Positions 35,712 through 44,945 of a stretch of 64,000 nt of DNA are shown here, piece after piece. The notes beneath the pieces were generated by a model, which saw only the letters and a list, made by a program, of their open reading frames with translations, searched no databases and had not been told where the DNA came from. This DNA is from Chryseobacterium glaciei. GTDB taxonomy: Bacteria > Bacteroidota > Bacteroidia > Flavobacteriales > Weeksellaceae. The stretch covers positions 3,853,001-3,917,000 of the forward strand of contig NZ_CP015199.1 in assembly GCF_001648155.1 (NCBI RefSeq), in the 5' to 3' direction. The position numbers were made by a program, and so were the translations under genes. The first letter of the stretch is position 1. Every line of letters starts with the position of its first letter.

Positions 35712-37070
35712 ATGATGAACTTGAATCAGATTTTTACGAATCAGCGCACAGGAAATAATCCACATACCAAAGCTTCACGAACAGATTTTCAGAGAGATTT
35801 CGACAGAATTATCTTTTCTTCGGCGTTTAGAAGACTGCAGAATAAAACGCAGGTTTTTCCGCTTCCGGGAAGTGTTTTTGTACACAACCGTCTGACGCAT
35901 TCTTTGGAAGTTTCGTCTGTGGGAAGAAGTTTAGGAAGTGTTATCGGAGAATTTATTCACGATAATTATCAAAGTGATCTGACGGAAGATTCTAAAAGTT
36001 TTTATCTTCACAATTTAGGAAATGTAATTGCGGCAGCTTGCCTTTGTCATGATGTTGGAAACCCTGCGTTCGGACATTCGGGAGAAGATGCTATTGCAAG
36101 TTATTTTGATCGAAATGAAAATGATCTTAAACCTAAATTCAACGAAAAAGAATGGGCTGATCTGGTTAATTTTGAAGGAAATGCCAATGCAATAAGGGTT
36201 TTAGCTCAACAACAACAGGGAAAAGATGCGGGAGGAACTCAGTTAACGTTTGCTACGTTGGCGAGTATCGCTAAATATCCGTGTGAAGCGATTGCAAGAG
36301 ATAAGAAAATTATTCACAGAAAGAAATTCGGTTTTTTTCAAAATGAAAAGGATATTTTTCTTGAAATTGCAAAAGGAACAAATTTAATCTCAGAAAGCGA
36401 AGAACCTCATATTTTCAAGCGACACCCGTTTGTTTGGCTGGTGGAAGCTGCGGATGATATCTGTTACAATATTATCGATATGGAAGATGCTCACAGATTG
36501 GGTATCGTTTCAACTGCGGACTGTCAAAACCTGTTTTTTGAGTTAGTAAAATCAGAAACCGATGATGTAGACAGAGTCAAAAGAAAGCTTGATTCTATTG
36601 GAAATGACAACGAAAAAATTTCATATTTACGAGCGAAAGTTATTAATGCTTTAATTAATAAGTCGATTTCAATGTATAAACAGAACTTTGATAAAATTCT
36701 TGAAGGAAATCTTGACAAAGCTCTGCTTGATATGTATAAAGGTGAAAATAAAGCATTACAGGATATTGCAAGCTTTTCTGTTGAGAAAATTTACAACCAT
36801 AAAGCGGTTGTTGAAATTGAAAACGCCGGCTATAATGTAATGTATGAATTGTTGGATCATTTCATTCCGTCAATTTTAAAATCAGAAGAAAAAATTAAAT
36901 CCTACGACATAAAAGCGTTGAAATTAATCCCAAAACAATTCATCTACGAAAACGGAACTGATTACCAAAAAGTTCTCGGTGTGATCGATTTTGTTTCGGG
37001 AATGACAGATAATTATGCCACTGATCTTTACAGAAAAATCAAAGGAATTGACATTGGAATGACCATGTAA
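35712..37070 (+). CDS. dgt: Deoxyguanosinetriphosphate triphosphohydrolase (dGTPase)
   Basis: The 452-residue protein hydrolyses dGTP (or dNTPs) to nucleoside and triphosphate. The HD-domain is clear: the first His in HNRLTHSLEVSSVG near residue 60, the HD pair His113-Asp114 in CLCHDVGNPAFGHSGE, a further conserved LVEAADDICYNIIDMEDA block and a C-terminal catalytic/oligomerisation region. Bacteroidota dGTPases may also lower dNTP pools against phages. It converges with the next gene, with 6 bp between stops. Confidence 0.95.
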   Translation: MMNLNQIFTNQRTGNNPHTKASRTDFQRDFDRIIFSSAFRRLQNKTQVFPLPGSVFVHNRLTHSLEVSSVGRSLGSVIGEFIHDNYQSDLTEDSKSFYLHNLGNVIAAACLCHDVGNPAFGHSGEDAIASYFDRNENDLKPKFNEKEWADLVNFEGNANAIRVLAQQQQGKDAGGTQLTFATLASIAKYPCEAIARDKKIIHRKKFGFFQNEKDIFLEIAKGTNLISESEEPHIFKRHPFVWLVEAADDICYNIIDMEDAHRLGIVSTADCQNLFFELVKSETDDVDRVKRKLDSIGNDNEKISYLRAKVINALINKSISMYKQNFDKILEGNLDKALLDMYKGENKALQDIASFSVEKIYNHKAVVEIENAGYNVMYELLDHFIPSILKSEEKIKSYDIKALKLIPKQFIYENGTDYQKVLGVIDFVSGMTDNYATDLYRKIKGIDIGMTM

Positions 37071-37076
37071 TCAATT

Positions 37077-38153
37077 CTATTTATTCAATATTTTAGAAGC
37101 ATCTTCAATTAATGATTCCATTAATGTTGATGCTTTTTTATGTTTTAAAATTGGAGCGATTTGTCCTGACCAAAAGAAAACCAATTCGTGTTTCTTTTGT
37201 TCCAGCGCTGCTTTTCTCATGGATGAAATGAAAGTCGTCTGCAAAGGAAACGGTAAGGTTTGATCTGTTGCAGTTAAGAGTTTTCTTGTGATTTCTGTTG
37301 TAATTCCGCGTCCTAATCTTCCGGTGTACGCTCTGGAAAGGGTAGTGGATTTTGCAGCATTTGAAAAGAGAAATTCTTTGTGAATTGGCAATGCTCCGGA
37401 TTCTTCGGTTGCTAAAAATGCAGTTCCGATTTGTGCGGCTTCTGCTCCTAAAGTCATTGCTGCAGCGATTCCGCGACCGTTGGCGATTCCGCCAGCAGCT
37501 ACGATTGGAGTTTTCACTTTATCTCTAACCAATTGAATCAAAGCAAAAGTTCCCGTCGTTGAAAGCTCGGCTTTATCCAAAAAAGATGGTCTGTGACCGC
37601 CACTTTCAAAACCTGATGCGACAATCACGTCTACACCAGTGTTTTCCAAGGCGATGGCTTCGTCTAACGTTGTGGCATTTCCTACAACGATCGTTCCCTG
37701 ATTTTTTAATCTTTCAATAATATCAGGATTTAAAAGTCCAAACATAAAGCTGAAAACTTTAGGTTTAATATCAAAAACAACCTGCAGCTGATTCTGAAAT
37801 CTCGACTCAAAAGAGGGTGGAAGCGCAGGAACCTCAATATTTAAGCTGTCATAATAAGGCTTGAAAAGTTCAACCGTCTTTTTATATTGATTTTCAGTAT
37901 GTTCCTGATCAATAATATCATGATCGTTTACCCAAAGATTGAGGTTGTAAGGCTTGTCTGTCTTTAATTTTATCTGTTTATCAATTTCGTAAATTTCTTC
38001 GGGAGACGATGTATAAGCTCCGAAACCGCCCAATCCACCGAGATTGCTAACTGTAGAGGTCAATTCGACCGTTGATAATCCGCCACCAAAAGGTCCCTGA
38101 AAAATTGGATATTCTATGCCCAATAAATCTGTTATTCTGTTTTTATTCCACAT
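37077..38153 (-). CDS. Nitronate monooxygenase (NAD(P)H:flavin-type 2-nitropropane dioxygenase)
   Basis: The 358-residue TIM-barrel flavoprotein has the family opening (RITDLLGIEYPIFQGPFGGG), the VIVASGFESGGHR motif (FMN phosphate and substrate pocket; catalytic-type His at the end) and the VAAGGIANGRGIAAAMTLGA phosphate-binding glycine loop. It oxidises alkyl nitronates such as propionate-3-nitronate, a defence toxin. Start chosen at the family-typical MWNKNRI. Confidence 0.93.
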   Translation of the reverse strand: MWNKNRITDLLGIEYPIFQGPFGGGLSTVELTSTVSNLGGLGGFGAYTSSPEEIYEIDKQIKLKTDKPYNLNLWVNDHDIIDQEHTENQYKKTVELFKPYYDSLNIEVPALPPSFESRFQNQLQVVFDIKPKVFSFMFGLLNPDIIERLKNQGTIVVGNATTLDEAIALENTGVDVIVASGFESGGHRPSFLDKAELSTTGTFALIQLVRDKVKTPIVAAGGIANGRGIAAAMTLGAEAAQIGTAFLATEESGALPIHKEFLFSNAAKSTTLSRAYTGRLGRGITTEITRKLLTATDQTLPFPLQTTFISSMRKAALEQKKHELVFFWSGQIAPILKHKKASTLMESLIEDASKILNK

Positions 38154-38184
38154 GATTTTGATGATTTTGGTTTAAAATTTAAAA

Positions 38185-38637
38185 TTAAAGTTCTACATCA
38201 GTTAATGTTTTATTGACAATGAGCCATTTACCATCAATTTTATGGAAAGTTATAAAATTATAGTAATTAAAATCATACATTTTTACATTTAATTTTGCTG
38301 TAGCAATCGTGTTTATCACATCAATAGAGATGATTGTCGGCTTAAAATCTTTACCCGATTTTTGGGGACTTACTCTGCTTCCGACACCTTCAATATATTG
38401 TGTGGCGGTTTTGTAGTAAGGAACTCCTTTTATATCTCCGAAAAGCAGGGCATCTTTATGAAAAACCTGTTTCAGAAGCTCGGTATTTCCTTCATAGATT
38501 CCTTTAAAATAATATTGCTCGATGGCATTTCTTATTTCTGTTTGTTGTACTGTGTCTGTTTTCATGATCTTGATTTTTTGAGCAAAGCTGTTTACCGGAA
38601 AGATAAACAGCCATGCAAATAATAGTAGAACTTTCAT
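38185..38637 (-). CDS. Exported NTF2/SnoaL-like protein
   Basis: The 150-residue protein has a clear signal peptide (MKVLLLFAWLFIFPVNSFAQ) and a cone-shaped NTF2/lumazine-binding fold (IRNAIEQYYFKGIYEGNTEL, LFGDIKGVPYYKTATQYI, FNYYNFITFHKIDGKWLIV). Such domains are ligand-binding or nonenzymatic. The gap to the upstream SDR gene is 2 bp, so tautomerase, SDR and this gene form one operon. If the start were the internal Met 25, the protein would be cytoplasmic, but the signal peptide looks genuine. Confidence 0.85.
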   Translation of the reverse strand: MKVLLLFAWLFIFPVNSFAQKIKIMKTDTVQQTEIRNAIEQYYFKGIYEGNTELLKQVFHKDALLFGDIKGVPYYKTATQYIEGVGSRVSPQKSGKDFKPTIISIDVINTIATAKLNVKMYDFNYYNFITFHKIDGKWLIVNKTLTDVEL

Positions 38638-38639
38638 TT

Positions 38640-39371
38640 TTACAAATTATGACCTGCGCCCATTCCTCCATCTACATTAATGATGGCGCCTGAGATAAAT
38701 ATATTTTTAGCAATCGCATGAACCATTTGAGCGACTTCTTGTGATTCTCCAATACGGTTGATTAAATGAATTCCCGCATTGTTGTCGATACTTTCATCGT
38801 GCATCGGTGTTCTGATCAACCCTGGTGCAACGACATTTACTCTGATATTGTCTTTTCCGAATTCTGCTGCCAGTTGCAATGTCAAAGCGTGAATTGCTCC
38901 TTTGCTTGAAATTGGTGCCGTTGACGGAGATTGTGCGATCGCATGATACACAAGTGGAGTTCCGATATTGATAATAACTCCATCTTTTTGTTTCTGCATT
39001 TGAGGAATTACGGATTGTGTGGTGAAGAATGTTCCTTTTAAATTGGTATTTAAAAATCTGTCTAAATAATCTTCCGTAACTTCTAAAAACGGTTTGTTCT
39101 CGTAAATTCCTGCATTATTAACCAGCACATCAATTAAACCGAATTTTTCAATCGCTGTTTTTGCTAATTTTTCTCCAACGGCTTTATCTGCAACGCTTCC
39201 TGCAACCATCGCAAGGTTTTCGCCTGCTCCTAATTCGTTGTAAACCTGTTGTAATTTCGATTCTGTTTGTGAATTAATTATCACATTATCACCTCTGTCA
39301 AGAAAGTAACGGGCAATTTCTAAGCCGATTCCTGATGACGCACCTGTAACGATTACTGTTTGTTTTTTCAT
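38640..39371 (-). CDS. SDR-family protein lacking the catalytic Tyr
   Basis: The 243-residue protein has a Rossmann TGASSGIG cofactor loop (residues 9-16), NNAG at about 87-90 and a C-terminal PG-IRTPM segment, so it is a classical SDR. However, the YxxxK catalytic pair is altered: the Lys in TAPISSKGAIHAL is preserved, but the residue four before it is Pro, not Tyr. The Ser-rich strand reads INIGTPLVYHAI. Either another residue supplies the acid/base, or the protein has lost oxidoreductase activity. Middle gene of a three-gene operon. Confidence 0.9.
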   Translation of the reverse strand: MKKQTVIVTGASSGIGLEIARYFLDRGDNVIINSQTESKLQQVYNELGAGENLAMVAGSVADKAVGEKLAKTAIEKFGLIDVLVNNAGIYENKPFLEVTEDYLDRFLNTNLKGTFFTTQSVIPQMQKQKDGVIINIGTPLVYHAIAQSPSTAPISSKGAIHALTLQLAAEFGKDNIRVNVVAPGLIRTPMHDESIDNNAGIHLINRIGESQEVAQMVHAIAKNIFISGAIINVDGGMGAGHNL

Positions 39372-39378
39372 GTCTGAT

Positions 39379-39597
39379 TTATTGTTTTTCAGTTGAAAAT
39401 CCTTGTTCTTTCAGGACAGTAACCTGTTCTCCGGCGTAACCCCAGTTGTCGTCTTCGATTTCATTGATCACGATGTGCGTCAAATGTGGATCTTTATTTA
39501 AAACTGTTGTTACAGCTTTACTTATTTCTCTGATTAATTGTTGTTTTTTTTCGCGATTAAGATCTTCGCGCAAAACATCTACTTTTATGAATGGCAT
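39379..39597 (-). CDS. 4-oxalocrotonate tautomerase-like protein
   Basis: The 72-residue protein begins Met-Pro (MPFIKVDVLREDLNREKKQQ); processing exposes the catalytic N-terminal Pro of the tautomerase superfamily. The IVINEIEDDNWGYAGE segment completes the beta-alpha-beta fold. It oligomerises in the family as a hexamer or trimer. It lies 7 bp upstream of the SDR gene and is the first gene of the operon. The substrate, an enol or a halo-acid-type compound, is unknown. Confidence 0.88.
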   Translation of the reverse strand: MPFIKVDVLREDLNREKKQQLIREISKAVTTVLNKDPHLTHIVINEIEDDNWGYAGEQVTVLKEQGFSTEKQ

Positions 39598-39642
39598 GAT
39601 ATTAAATTTTTAAATGTTAAGTTTAATTTGAACTATTATTTT

Positions 39643-39814
39643 AACCGCAAAAGAGACAAAAGCTATTTGAACATTTAACCTTTATTTAATTATTAGAAAA
39701 CAAAGTTTACAAAAGAAAAAATCAAATATTTTTTTAAACTTATGTGTTCTTTTTTTGCTGTTGTTAATGAGCTTAAGATAACTTATGTGTTAATCTTTTG
39801 TGGCTTTTGTGGTT
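39643..39814. repeat. Imperfect inverted repeat and direct repeats
   Basis: AACCGCAAAAGAGACAAAAG at 39643-39662 pairs (three mismatches) with CTTTTGTGGCTTTTGTGGTT at 39795-39814. Inside, AACTTATGTGTT occurs at 39737-39748 and again at 39780-39791. Confidence 0.65.
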
Positions 39815-39849
39815 GAAATAAGAATTGAAACAAATTTGTTGTTAATAAA

Positions 39850-40383
39850 TTATTGTACGTCTGCGACTAAGTGAACATTTAGGTCAAAATTGTTGTAGAT
39901 CAAAGTATCTCCAAGATTGCTGAAGAAATTTGATGATCTGAATTTGATGTTGAATTTTGTTCTGTCGATGACAATTTTAGTGTCTAAAACTGCAACGTTG
40001 TCTGTCTTCACGATCTGTAAAGTCGTTTCCAAAGAATGTGTAATTCCTTTGATGGTAAGATCTCCGGTTACGTGGTAAAAATTGTTTTCACCCGGTTCTG
40101 CGTGTTTGATCTCGAAAACTGCATCAGGAAACTGATCTGAGTTAAAGAAATCATCAGAAGCCAAATGATTGGCGAATTGTGCGTTTGTTTCAGAATCATC
40201 GATGTCAAGAATTTTAATTGATCTTATGTTGATGACAAATTTTCCTGAAGAAAGGATGTTGTTTTCAAAATTGAAATTTCCTTCTTTTACTTCGATTGTT
40301 CCGTTGTGAGCTCCGGTTACTTTTCTTCCGATCCATTCAACTAAACTGTTTTCGCTGTTTACTTTAAAATTTTTTGTATCCAT
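39850..40383 (-). CDS. YceI-family lipocalin-like protein
   Basis: The 177-residue protein is a YceI-like beta-barrel: SLVEWIGRKVTGAHNGTIEV start, the DIDDSETNAQFANHLASDDFF segment, and a FHVTGDLTIKGITHSLETTL strand. Family members bind polyisoprenoids or small ligands in a hydrophobic cavity. No signal peptide is present when started at ATG 40383 (the upstream extension is not Sec-like), so it is cytoplasmic here. It lies on the same strand as the Crp/Fnr gene further upstream, which may control it. Confidence 0.9.
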   Translation of the reverse strand: MDTKNFKVNSENSLVEWIGRKVTGAHNGTIEVKEGNFNFENNILSSGKFVINIRSIKILDIDDSETNAQFANHLASDDFFNSDQFPDAVFEIKHAEPGENNFYHVTGDLTIKGITHSLETTLQIVKTDNVAVLDTKIVIDRTKFNIKFRSSNFFSNLGDTLIYNNFDLNVHLVADVQ

Positions 40384-40476
40384 TTTGATTTGTTTTAAAT
40401 GATCATACAAATGTCAGCCGATTGAAGGAAAAAGTTACGTGATGTAGATCACGAAATATGGGAAAGTTTTAGAGCT

Positions 40477-40623
40477 GGAAGATGGGTGCTGGAAGTTAGA
40501 AGTTAGAAATTGTAGGATGGAAGATATTGATGTTTTAAAGATTTAGATTAAATTTTTAAAACAGATTTGCGTTTAATAATCAGAAATTACCACTCCAATG
40601 GTAGCTTCCAACACCCATCTTCC
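40477..40623. repeat. Inverted repeat near the Crp/Fnr 3' end
   Basis: GGAAGATGGGTGCTGGAAG at 40477-40495 pairs with CTTCCAACACCCATCTTCC at 40605-40623, with one mismatch and flanked by further GGAAG/CTTCC words. Confidence 0.75.
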
Positions 40624-40638
40624 AACTTCCCACCATTT

Positions 40639-41211
40639 CTACTGATGAAGCCTGCTTAAAGTCTCTCTCGTAACTCCCAAATACGCAGCAATCAAATGTT
40701 TAGGAACTAAATTGTACAATTGAGGATAAAATGATAAAAGCTCTTCATACCTGAATTTCGCATCATTATTCATAAAGGAAAGAAGACGTTTTTGGGCTGC
40801 AACGTAGCCTTTATTCGTTCGCCACCTGAAAAAATGCTCAACTTCATGAATTTCTTTACAGATTTTTTCCCTGTCTTCATTAGAAATTGATAAAATACTT
40901 GCGTTGGTGATGCAGTCAACATTGATAGCTGCTCGGTTTTTGCTGTAAAGGGCGTCAAAATCTGTTACCCACCAGTTCGGCATGGCAAACTGCAGGATAA
41001 ACATTTTCATACTGTCATTAAGGTAGAATGCTTTCAGGCAACCGTCGAGAACGAAATATTCGTGATCTACAAAATCTCCTTCCGTGATCAGCATTTGTCC
41101 TTTTTTTAATTTGATTATATTAAAATGTGAAAAAACATATTCAAACTGTTCAAAAGTAAGAGTCGTAAATTTTGAAATGTGTTCCTTTAATATTTCTCGA
41201 GCATCAACCAT
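40639..41211 (-). CDS. Crp/Fnr family transcriptional regulator
   Basis: The 190-residue protein has an N-terminal cyclic-nucleotide-binding-like roll (KKGQMLITEGDFVDHEYFVLDG) and a C-terminal helix-turn-helix (LVPKHLIAAYLGVTRETLSR). It has a single Cys-poor sensor half, so no iron-sulfur sensing is apparent. A good promoter lies just upstream: TTG on the minus strand at 41260-41262 and TACTTTTG at 41229-41236 (23 bp apart), leaving a very short leader. The tautomerase-SDR-NTF2 operon and the YceI gene downstream are plausible targets. Confidence 0.9.
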   Translation of the reverse strand: MVDAREILKEHISKFTTLTFEQFEYVFSHFNIIKLKKGQMLITEGDFVDHEYFVLDGCLKAFYLNDSMKMFILQFAMPNWWVTDFDALYSKNRAAINVDCITNASILSISNEDREKICKEIHEVEHFFRWRTNKGYVAAQKRLLSFMNNDAKFRYEELLSFYPQLYNLVPKHLIAAYLGVTRETLSRLHQ

Positions 41212-41376
41212 AATGGGTAATTAATATTCAAAAGTAAGTTTTTTATTAAAATATTTTCTCAAGAGTCTGAAAAATAATTTATGTTTTAAATCAAGTGAAA
41301 AGTGTTTTGGTTTTCAATGTATTAAATATGATTATTTTACCTATTTTTGAAAATATGGACTTTAAAAAATAAAACT

Positions 41377-42309
41377 ATGATATATTTAGGTATTTTGGTC
41401 TTTTTCGGACTTATTACATTGTTTGCCTCTTTTTTCACTGTAAAGCAGGAATCTGCGGCAGTTGTAGAAAGATTAGGTAAATTTTTAAAAGTCAGTCACG
41501 CTGGTCTGCATTTGAAAATTCCGTTTTTGGATCAGATCTCTAAACGCTTGAATCTTAGAATTCAACAACTTGATGTTATCATTGATACCAAAACTTTGGA
41601 TAATGTTTTCATTAAAATGAAAGTTTCCGTACAGTATCAGGTGATCAGAGAAAATGTAAAAGATGCATATTATCGTTTAGAAAATCCTGAAAATCAAATT
41701 ACATCTTATGTTTTTGATGTTGTACGTGCAGAAGTTCCAAAAACGAAATTAGATGATGTTTTCGTAAGAAAAGATGATATTGCGGTTGCTGTAAAAAGTG
41801 AATTGCAGGAAGCAATGCAAAGTTATGGCTATGATATTATTAAAGCTTTGGTAACCGATATTGATCCGGATGAGCAGGTAAAACATGCCATGAACAGAAT
41901 CAACGCTGCAGAACGTGAAAAAACTGCTGCAGAATACGAATCTGAAGCGCAAAGAATACGAATTGTTGCCGTTGCAAAAGCTGAGGCAGAATCTAAAAAA
42001 CTTCAGGGACAGGGGATTGCAGATCAAAGAAGAGAGATTGCAAAAGGTCTTGAAGAGTCTGTAAAAATGCTGAATGCTGCAGGAATCAATGCACAAGAAG
42101 CTTCGGCATTAATTGTGGTGACACAGCATTATGATACTTTACATTCCATTGGAGCAAATAACAGAAGTAATTTGGTGTTATTGCCTAATTCGCCACAAGC
42201 AGCAAGCTCTATGCTGAATGAATTGGTTGTTTCTATGGCTGCAACGCAGAAAATGGATGAAGTTAATAAAGCGCAATTACCCGAACCTCCGAGAAATCAT
42301 GAGCATTAA
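41377..42309 (+). CDS. SPFH/Band 7 (stomatin/QmcA-like) membrane protein
   Basis: The 310-residue protein has an N-terminal transmembrane helix (MIYLGILVFFGLITLFASFF), a complete SPFH domain (AAVVERLGKFLKVSHAGLHLKIP, then MKVSVQYQVIRENVKDAYYRL) and a C-terminal coiled coil rich in Ala/Glu (AAEREKTAAEYESEAQRIRIV). Such proteins form membrane microdomain scaffolds. The ATG at 41377 gives the family-like start; an earlier TTG adds ten residues. No NfeD partner is adjacent. Confidence 0.93.
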   Translation: MIYLGILVFFGLITLFASFFTVKQESAAVVERLGKFLKVSHAGLHLKIPFLDQISKRLNLRIQQLDVIIDTKTLDNVFIKMKVSVQYQVIRENVKDAYYRLENPENQITSYVFDVVRAEVPKTKLDDVFVRKDDIAVAVKSELQEAMQSYGYDIIKALVTDIDPDEQVKHAMNRINAAEREKTAAEYESEAQRIRIVAVAKAEAESKKLQGQGIADQRREIAKGLEESVKMLNAAGINAQEASALIVVTQHYDTLHSIGANNRSNLVLLPNSPQAASSMLNELVVSMAATQKMDEVNKAQLPEPPRNHEH

Positions 42310-42328
42310 GATAGTTTGATGAAAATGT

Positions 42329-42366
42329 AAATCCCTTTCAATGCATATTGAAAGGGATTTTTTTTA
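42329..42366. terminator. Bidirectional terminator between SPFH and DUF4377 genes
   Basis: A perfect 14-bp stem (AAATCCCTTTCAAT / ATTGAAAGGGATTT) with GCAT loop and T-rich flanks. Confidence 0.9.
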
Positions 42367-42711
42367 TTTCTTAGTTTTAGAAACTTCTTTCACTAAGGTA
42401 TACTTGATTGAAGAACCATCCATCGGTGGATTTTCAATTTTTTCTGTTTTTACTTTTAAGACATATTCATATCCCGGTTCGTAGGTGAATCCGTTAATAT
42501 TACTGTAAAAGTTGGTCCAGGCTCCTGATTGAGTTTCTTTTACCTGAAGACATTTCATAGGAGCAACTCCTGTACAATCTACAGTTTGTGGCCCGACGAT
42601 AAATGTTTTTTCGTCTCCACCGGAAGCATTCGCTGCTGTTGTGCATTGCGTGATCGCAAATAAAGCTGCCGTTGCAATTGTTCCTTTTAAAATTGTTGTA
42701 ATACTTTTCAT
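42364..42711 (-). CDS. DUF4377-domain lipoprotein
   Basis: The 115-residue protein has a signal peptide ending in a lipobox (LFAITQC at 17-23, Cys23), so it is expected to be a lipoprotein. The remainder matches DUF4377 (IVGPQTVDCTGVAPMKCLQVKE with two Cys likely disulphide-linked, and the FYSNINGFTYEPGYEYVLKV strand). DUF4377 is often fused to HslJ-like domains and its function is unknown. Confidence 0.85.
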   Translation of the reverse strand: MKSITTILKGTIATAALFAITQCTTAANASGGDEKTFIVGPQTVDCTGVAPMKCLQVKETQSGAWTNFYSNINGFTYEPGYEYVLKVKTEKIENPPMDGSSIKYTLVKEVSKTKK

Positions 42712-42854
42712 AAGTCTGATTTAACTCGTAGGCGACAATTTCTGTGCCGAAATTTACAATATAGTCGTTGTTCTACTCTTGTTTTTTACTTTTTAATTAA
42801 TTAATTTGAACGCCTTAATTTTAACCAAATAATACAAATATTAAAATATAAATA

Positions 42855-44876
42855 ATGGATAATCAAATTCAAATTGAAAATTATAAGATTCAAAAACCTG
42901 AATCGTGGGCGGGAAATGTAGAAGATCAGGAGTTGATCAATAGAATAAAAGACTCTGATTTTGCTAAAAAACAAATTGAAGAAGGGAGAGATTATTGTTA
43001 CTTTTTAGATAAAAAATATTATACAAGTAATACTGAAAATAGTGAATATGTCTGCATGGCTTATACCTTAAATGAGCCTGCTAATCTGGAAAGAGCATCC
43101 GTCACCGATATTGTGGTCGAAGAAAATGAAGTGTATAATATTCATCGAATCAGTGTTTTAAGAGAAGGTGTTTTGATAGATAAACTTCCTGATACTAAAA
43201 TTAAAGTGCTGGACAGTGAAAATCAAAGCAGTGGAGGAGTTCTGAGCAGTAATAAGAAGATCAATATTACCATCAAAGATTTAAGATTGTACGATGTTTT
43301 AATTCTTGAAGATTCTCGTATAAAACCCTTTACAGATCGTGATTTTTTAAGAAAAGACTTCTCAAAATATGTTTGGGTAAGTCCTGACAATTATTGGGCT
43401 TATGGAAATTTTAAATTCACCTTCATTAATGATAGAGATGAGCAGATAGCCTACAAAAAAACGTTTTTCAGAGATGAAAAAGGTGATGTTTTACAACCTG
43501 AAATTAATTATTTAAAGAAAGGAGAAAAATTTATCATTGAAGAAGAGAATTACATCAATCCTGTTGATGCAGGCAGAGAAATTTTTCCTTTTGTAGATTT
43601 TGCAACAGATAAAAATTGGACAGAACTTTCTAATTATTTTGCTCCGATTTATGAGGAAATTTTTAATAAATCTTCCTTAAAAGACTTTGCTCCGAATTTG
43701 GTTGAAAAACTTGATGCAATCATTGATCAGGATGAAAAGCTTCAGTTTGCGATCGAATATGTTCAAAATAATATCTATTACATTTTCAATGCAGATGAGA
43801 TGAATGGTCACAAGCCTCAGGAGCCTTCTGTAACCTTTGAAAATAAACAGGGAGACTGTAAGGCAAAATGTGTTTTACTGAAAGTTATTCTGGATTATAT
43901 TGGTGTTGATTCTTCGGTTGTTTTGGTGAATTTTCATACAGATTATTACATTAAATATTATCTTCCGTCGTTGCTTTCGTTCAATCATGTTGTGGTGAAA
44001 ATCAATTATAAAGGAGAAGAATATTTTGTGGATGCGACGATTCGTGATGAATTCGGATTGATTGAAAATAGAGGATTCATCTATTTTATGCACTATCTTG
44101 AAGCAAAACCCAATCAAAATTTGAGCACAAGAAAAGCTTACAAATATCCTTACTATTGTGTTGATGAAAAGGTTGAATTTAATGCTCAAAATACAACAGG
44201 TATATTAAAATTAACCACCACTTACAAAGGAAATCGCGCCAATGCGATGAGACGATATTTTAAAAATACTAATAAAAGAGAGGTTGTCGACAGCTGGAAT
44301 AATTTCCTGTTTTATAGCTTGAATTATTCTAGTGACAGAAACGGAACCGACCTTAGAGATATCTTTAAGGATGCCTTAATAGACATTGTAAGTGACGATA
44401 AAAAGCTGAATGAGTTTAAAATTCATTATCACGCCAAGATTGAAAATCCATATTATGTTGATCATCAGAAAAACCGTTTCTTAATGTATTTTGACAGAAA
44501 CCTTGTGAAGGCAAGCGCAAGAGATTTCATGCATAAAGATCTTCCTTTCTGGCATAATTTCGACAGTGAAAAGTATGAAATAAGTCTTTACACAGATCAA
44601 AAAATAGATACTGAAGAAAAATATACTGTTCAGGAAAGTACAATCAATAATCCATATTTTGATTTTACGAGCCGTAAAAAAATAACTAAAAACGGTGCTA
44701 CAGTTAATATCGAATACAAACCTTTAGTTAATCTTGAAATTCCACAGAATGACTTTGAAACATTCAGGACAGATCATCATACGGTGGCTGATAGTAATTT
44801 TGGATTGGGAATCGATATTATTGAACCGGGGTTAATGAATATGCTTAAATTTAGCTTTAAAAAGAGGTTTAAATAG
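42855..44876 (+). CDS. DUF3857 plus transglutaminase-like domain protein
   Basis: The 673-residue protein has an N-terminal beta-rich DUF3857 domain (residues ~20-240) and a transglutaminase-like cysteine protease core with triad Cys335 (KQGDCKAKCVLLK), His378 (FNHVVV) and Asp393 (FVDATI), followed by a long C-terminal beta region. Unusually, there is no signal peptide, so it appears cytoplasmic while most DUF3857 proteins in the phylum are exported. Activity may be peptidase or cross-linking; substrate unknown. Confidence 0.85.
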   Translation: MDNQIQIENYKIQKPESWAGNVEDQELINRIKDSDFAKKQIEEGRDYCYFLDKKYYTSNTENSEYVCMAYTLNEPANLERASVTDIVVEENEVYNIHRISVLREGVLIDKLPDTKIKVLDSENQSSGGVLSSNKKINITIKDLRLYDVLILEDSRIKPFTDRDFLRKDFSKYVWVSPDNYWAYGNFKFTFINDRDEQIAYKKTFFRDEKGDVLQPEINYLKKGEKFIIEEENYINPVDAGREIFPFVDFATDKNWTELSNYFAPIYEEIFNKSSLKDFAPNLVEKLDAIIDQDEKLQFAIEYVQNNIYYIFNADEMNGHKPQEPSVTFENKQGDCKAKCVLLKVILDYIGVDSSVVLVNFHTDYYIKYYLPSLLSFNHVVVKINYKGEEYFVDATIRDEFGLIENRGFIYFMHYLEAKPNQNLSTRKAYKYPYYCVDEKVEFNAQNTTGILKLTTTYKGNRANAMRRYFKNTNKREVVDSWNNFLFYSLNYSSDRNGTDLRDIFKDALIDIVSDDKKLNEFKIHYHAKIENPYYVDHQKNRFLMYFDRNLVKASARDFMHKDLPFWHNFDSEKYEISLYTDQKIDTEEKYTVQESTINNPYFDFTSRKKITKNGATVNIEYKPLVNLEIPQNDFETFRTDHHTVADSNFGLGIDIIEPGLMNMLKFSFKKRFK

Positions 44877-44945
44877 TTTAGAATTAAGAATTAGGAATTA
44901 GGAATTAATTTTTAATAATGTTCTAAACTCTCTTTAAATAGTTGG

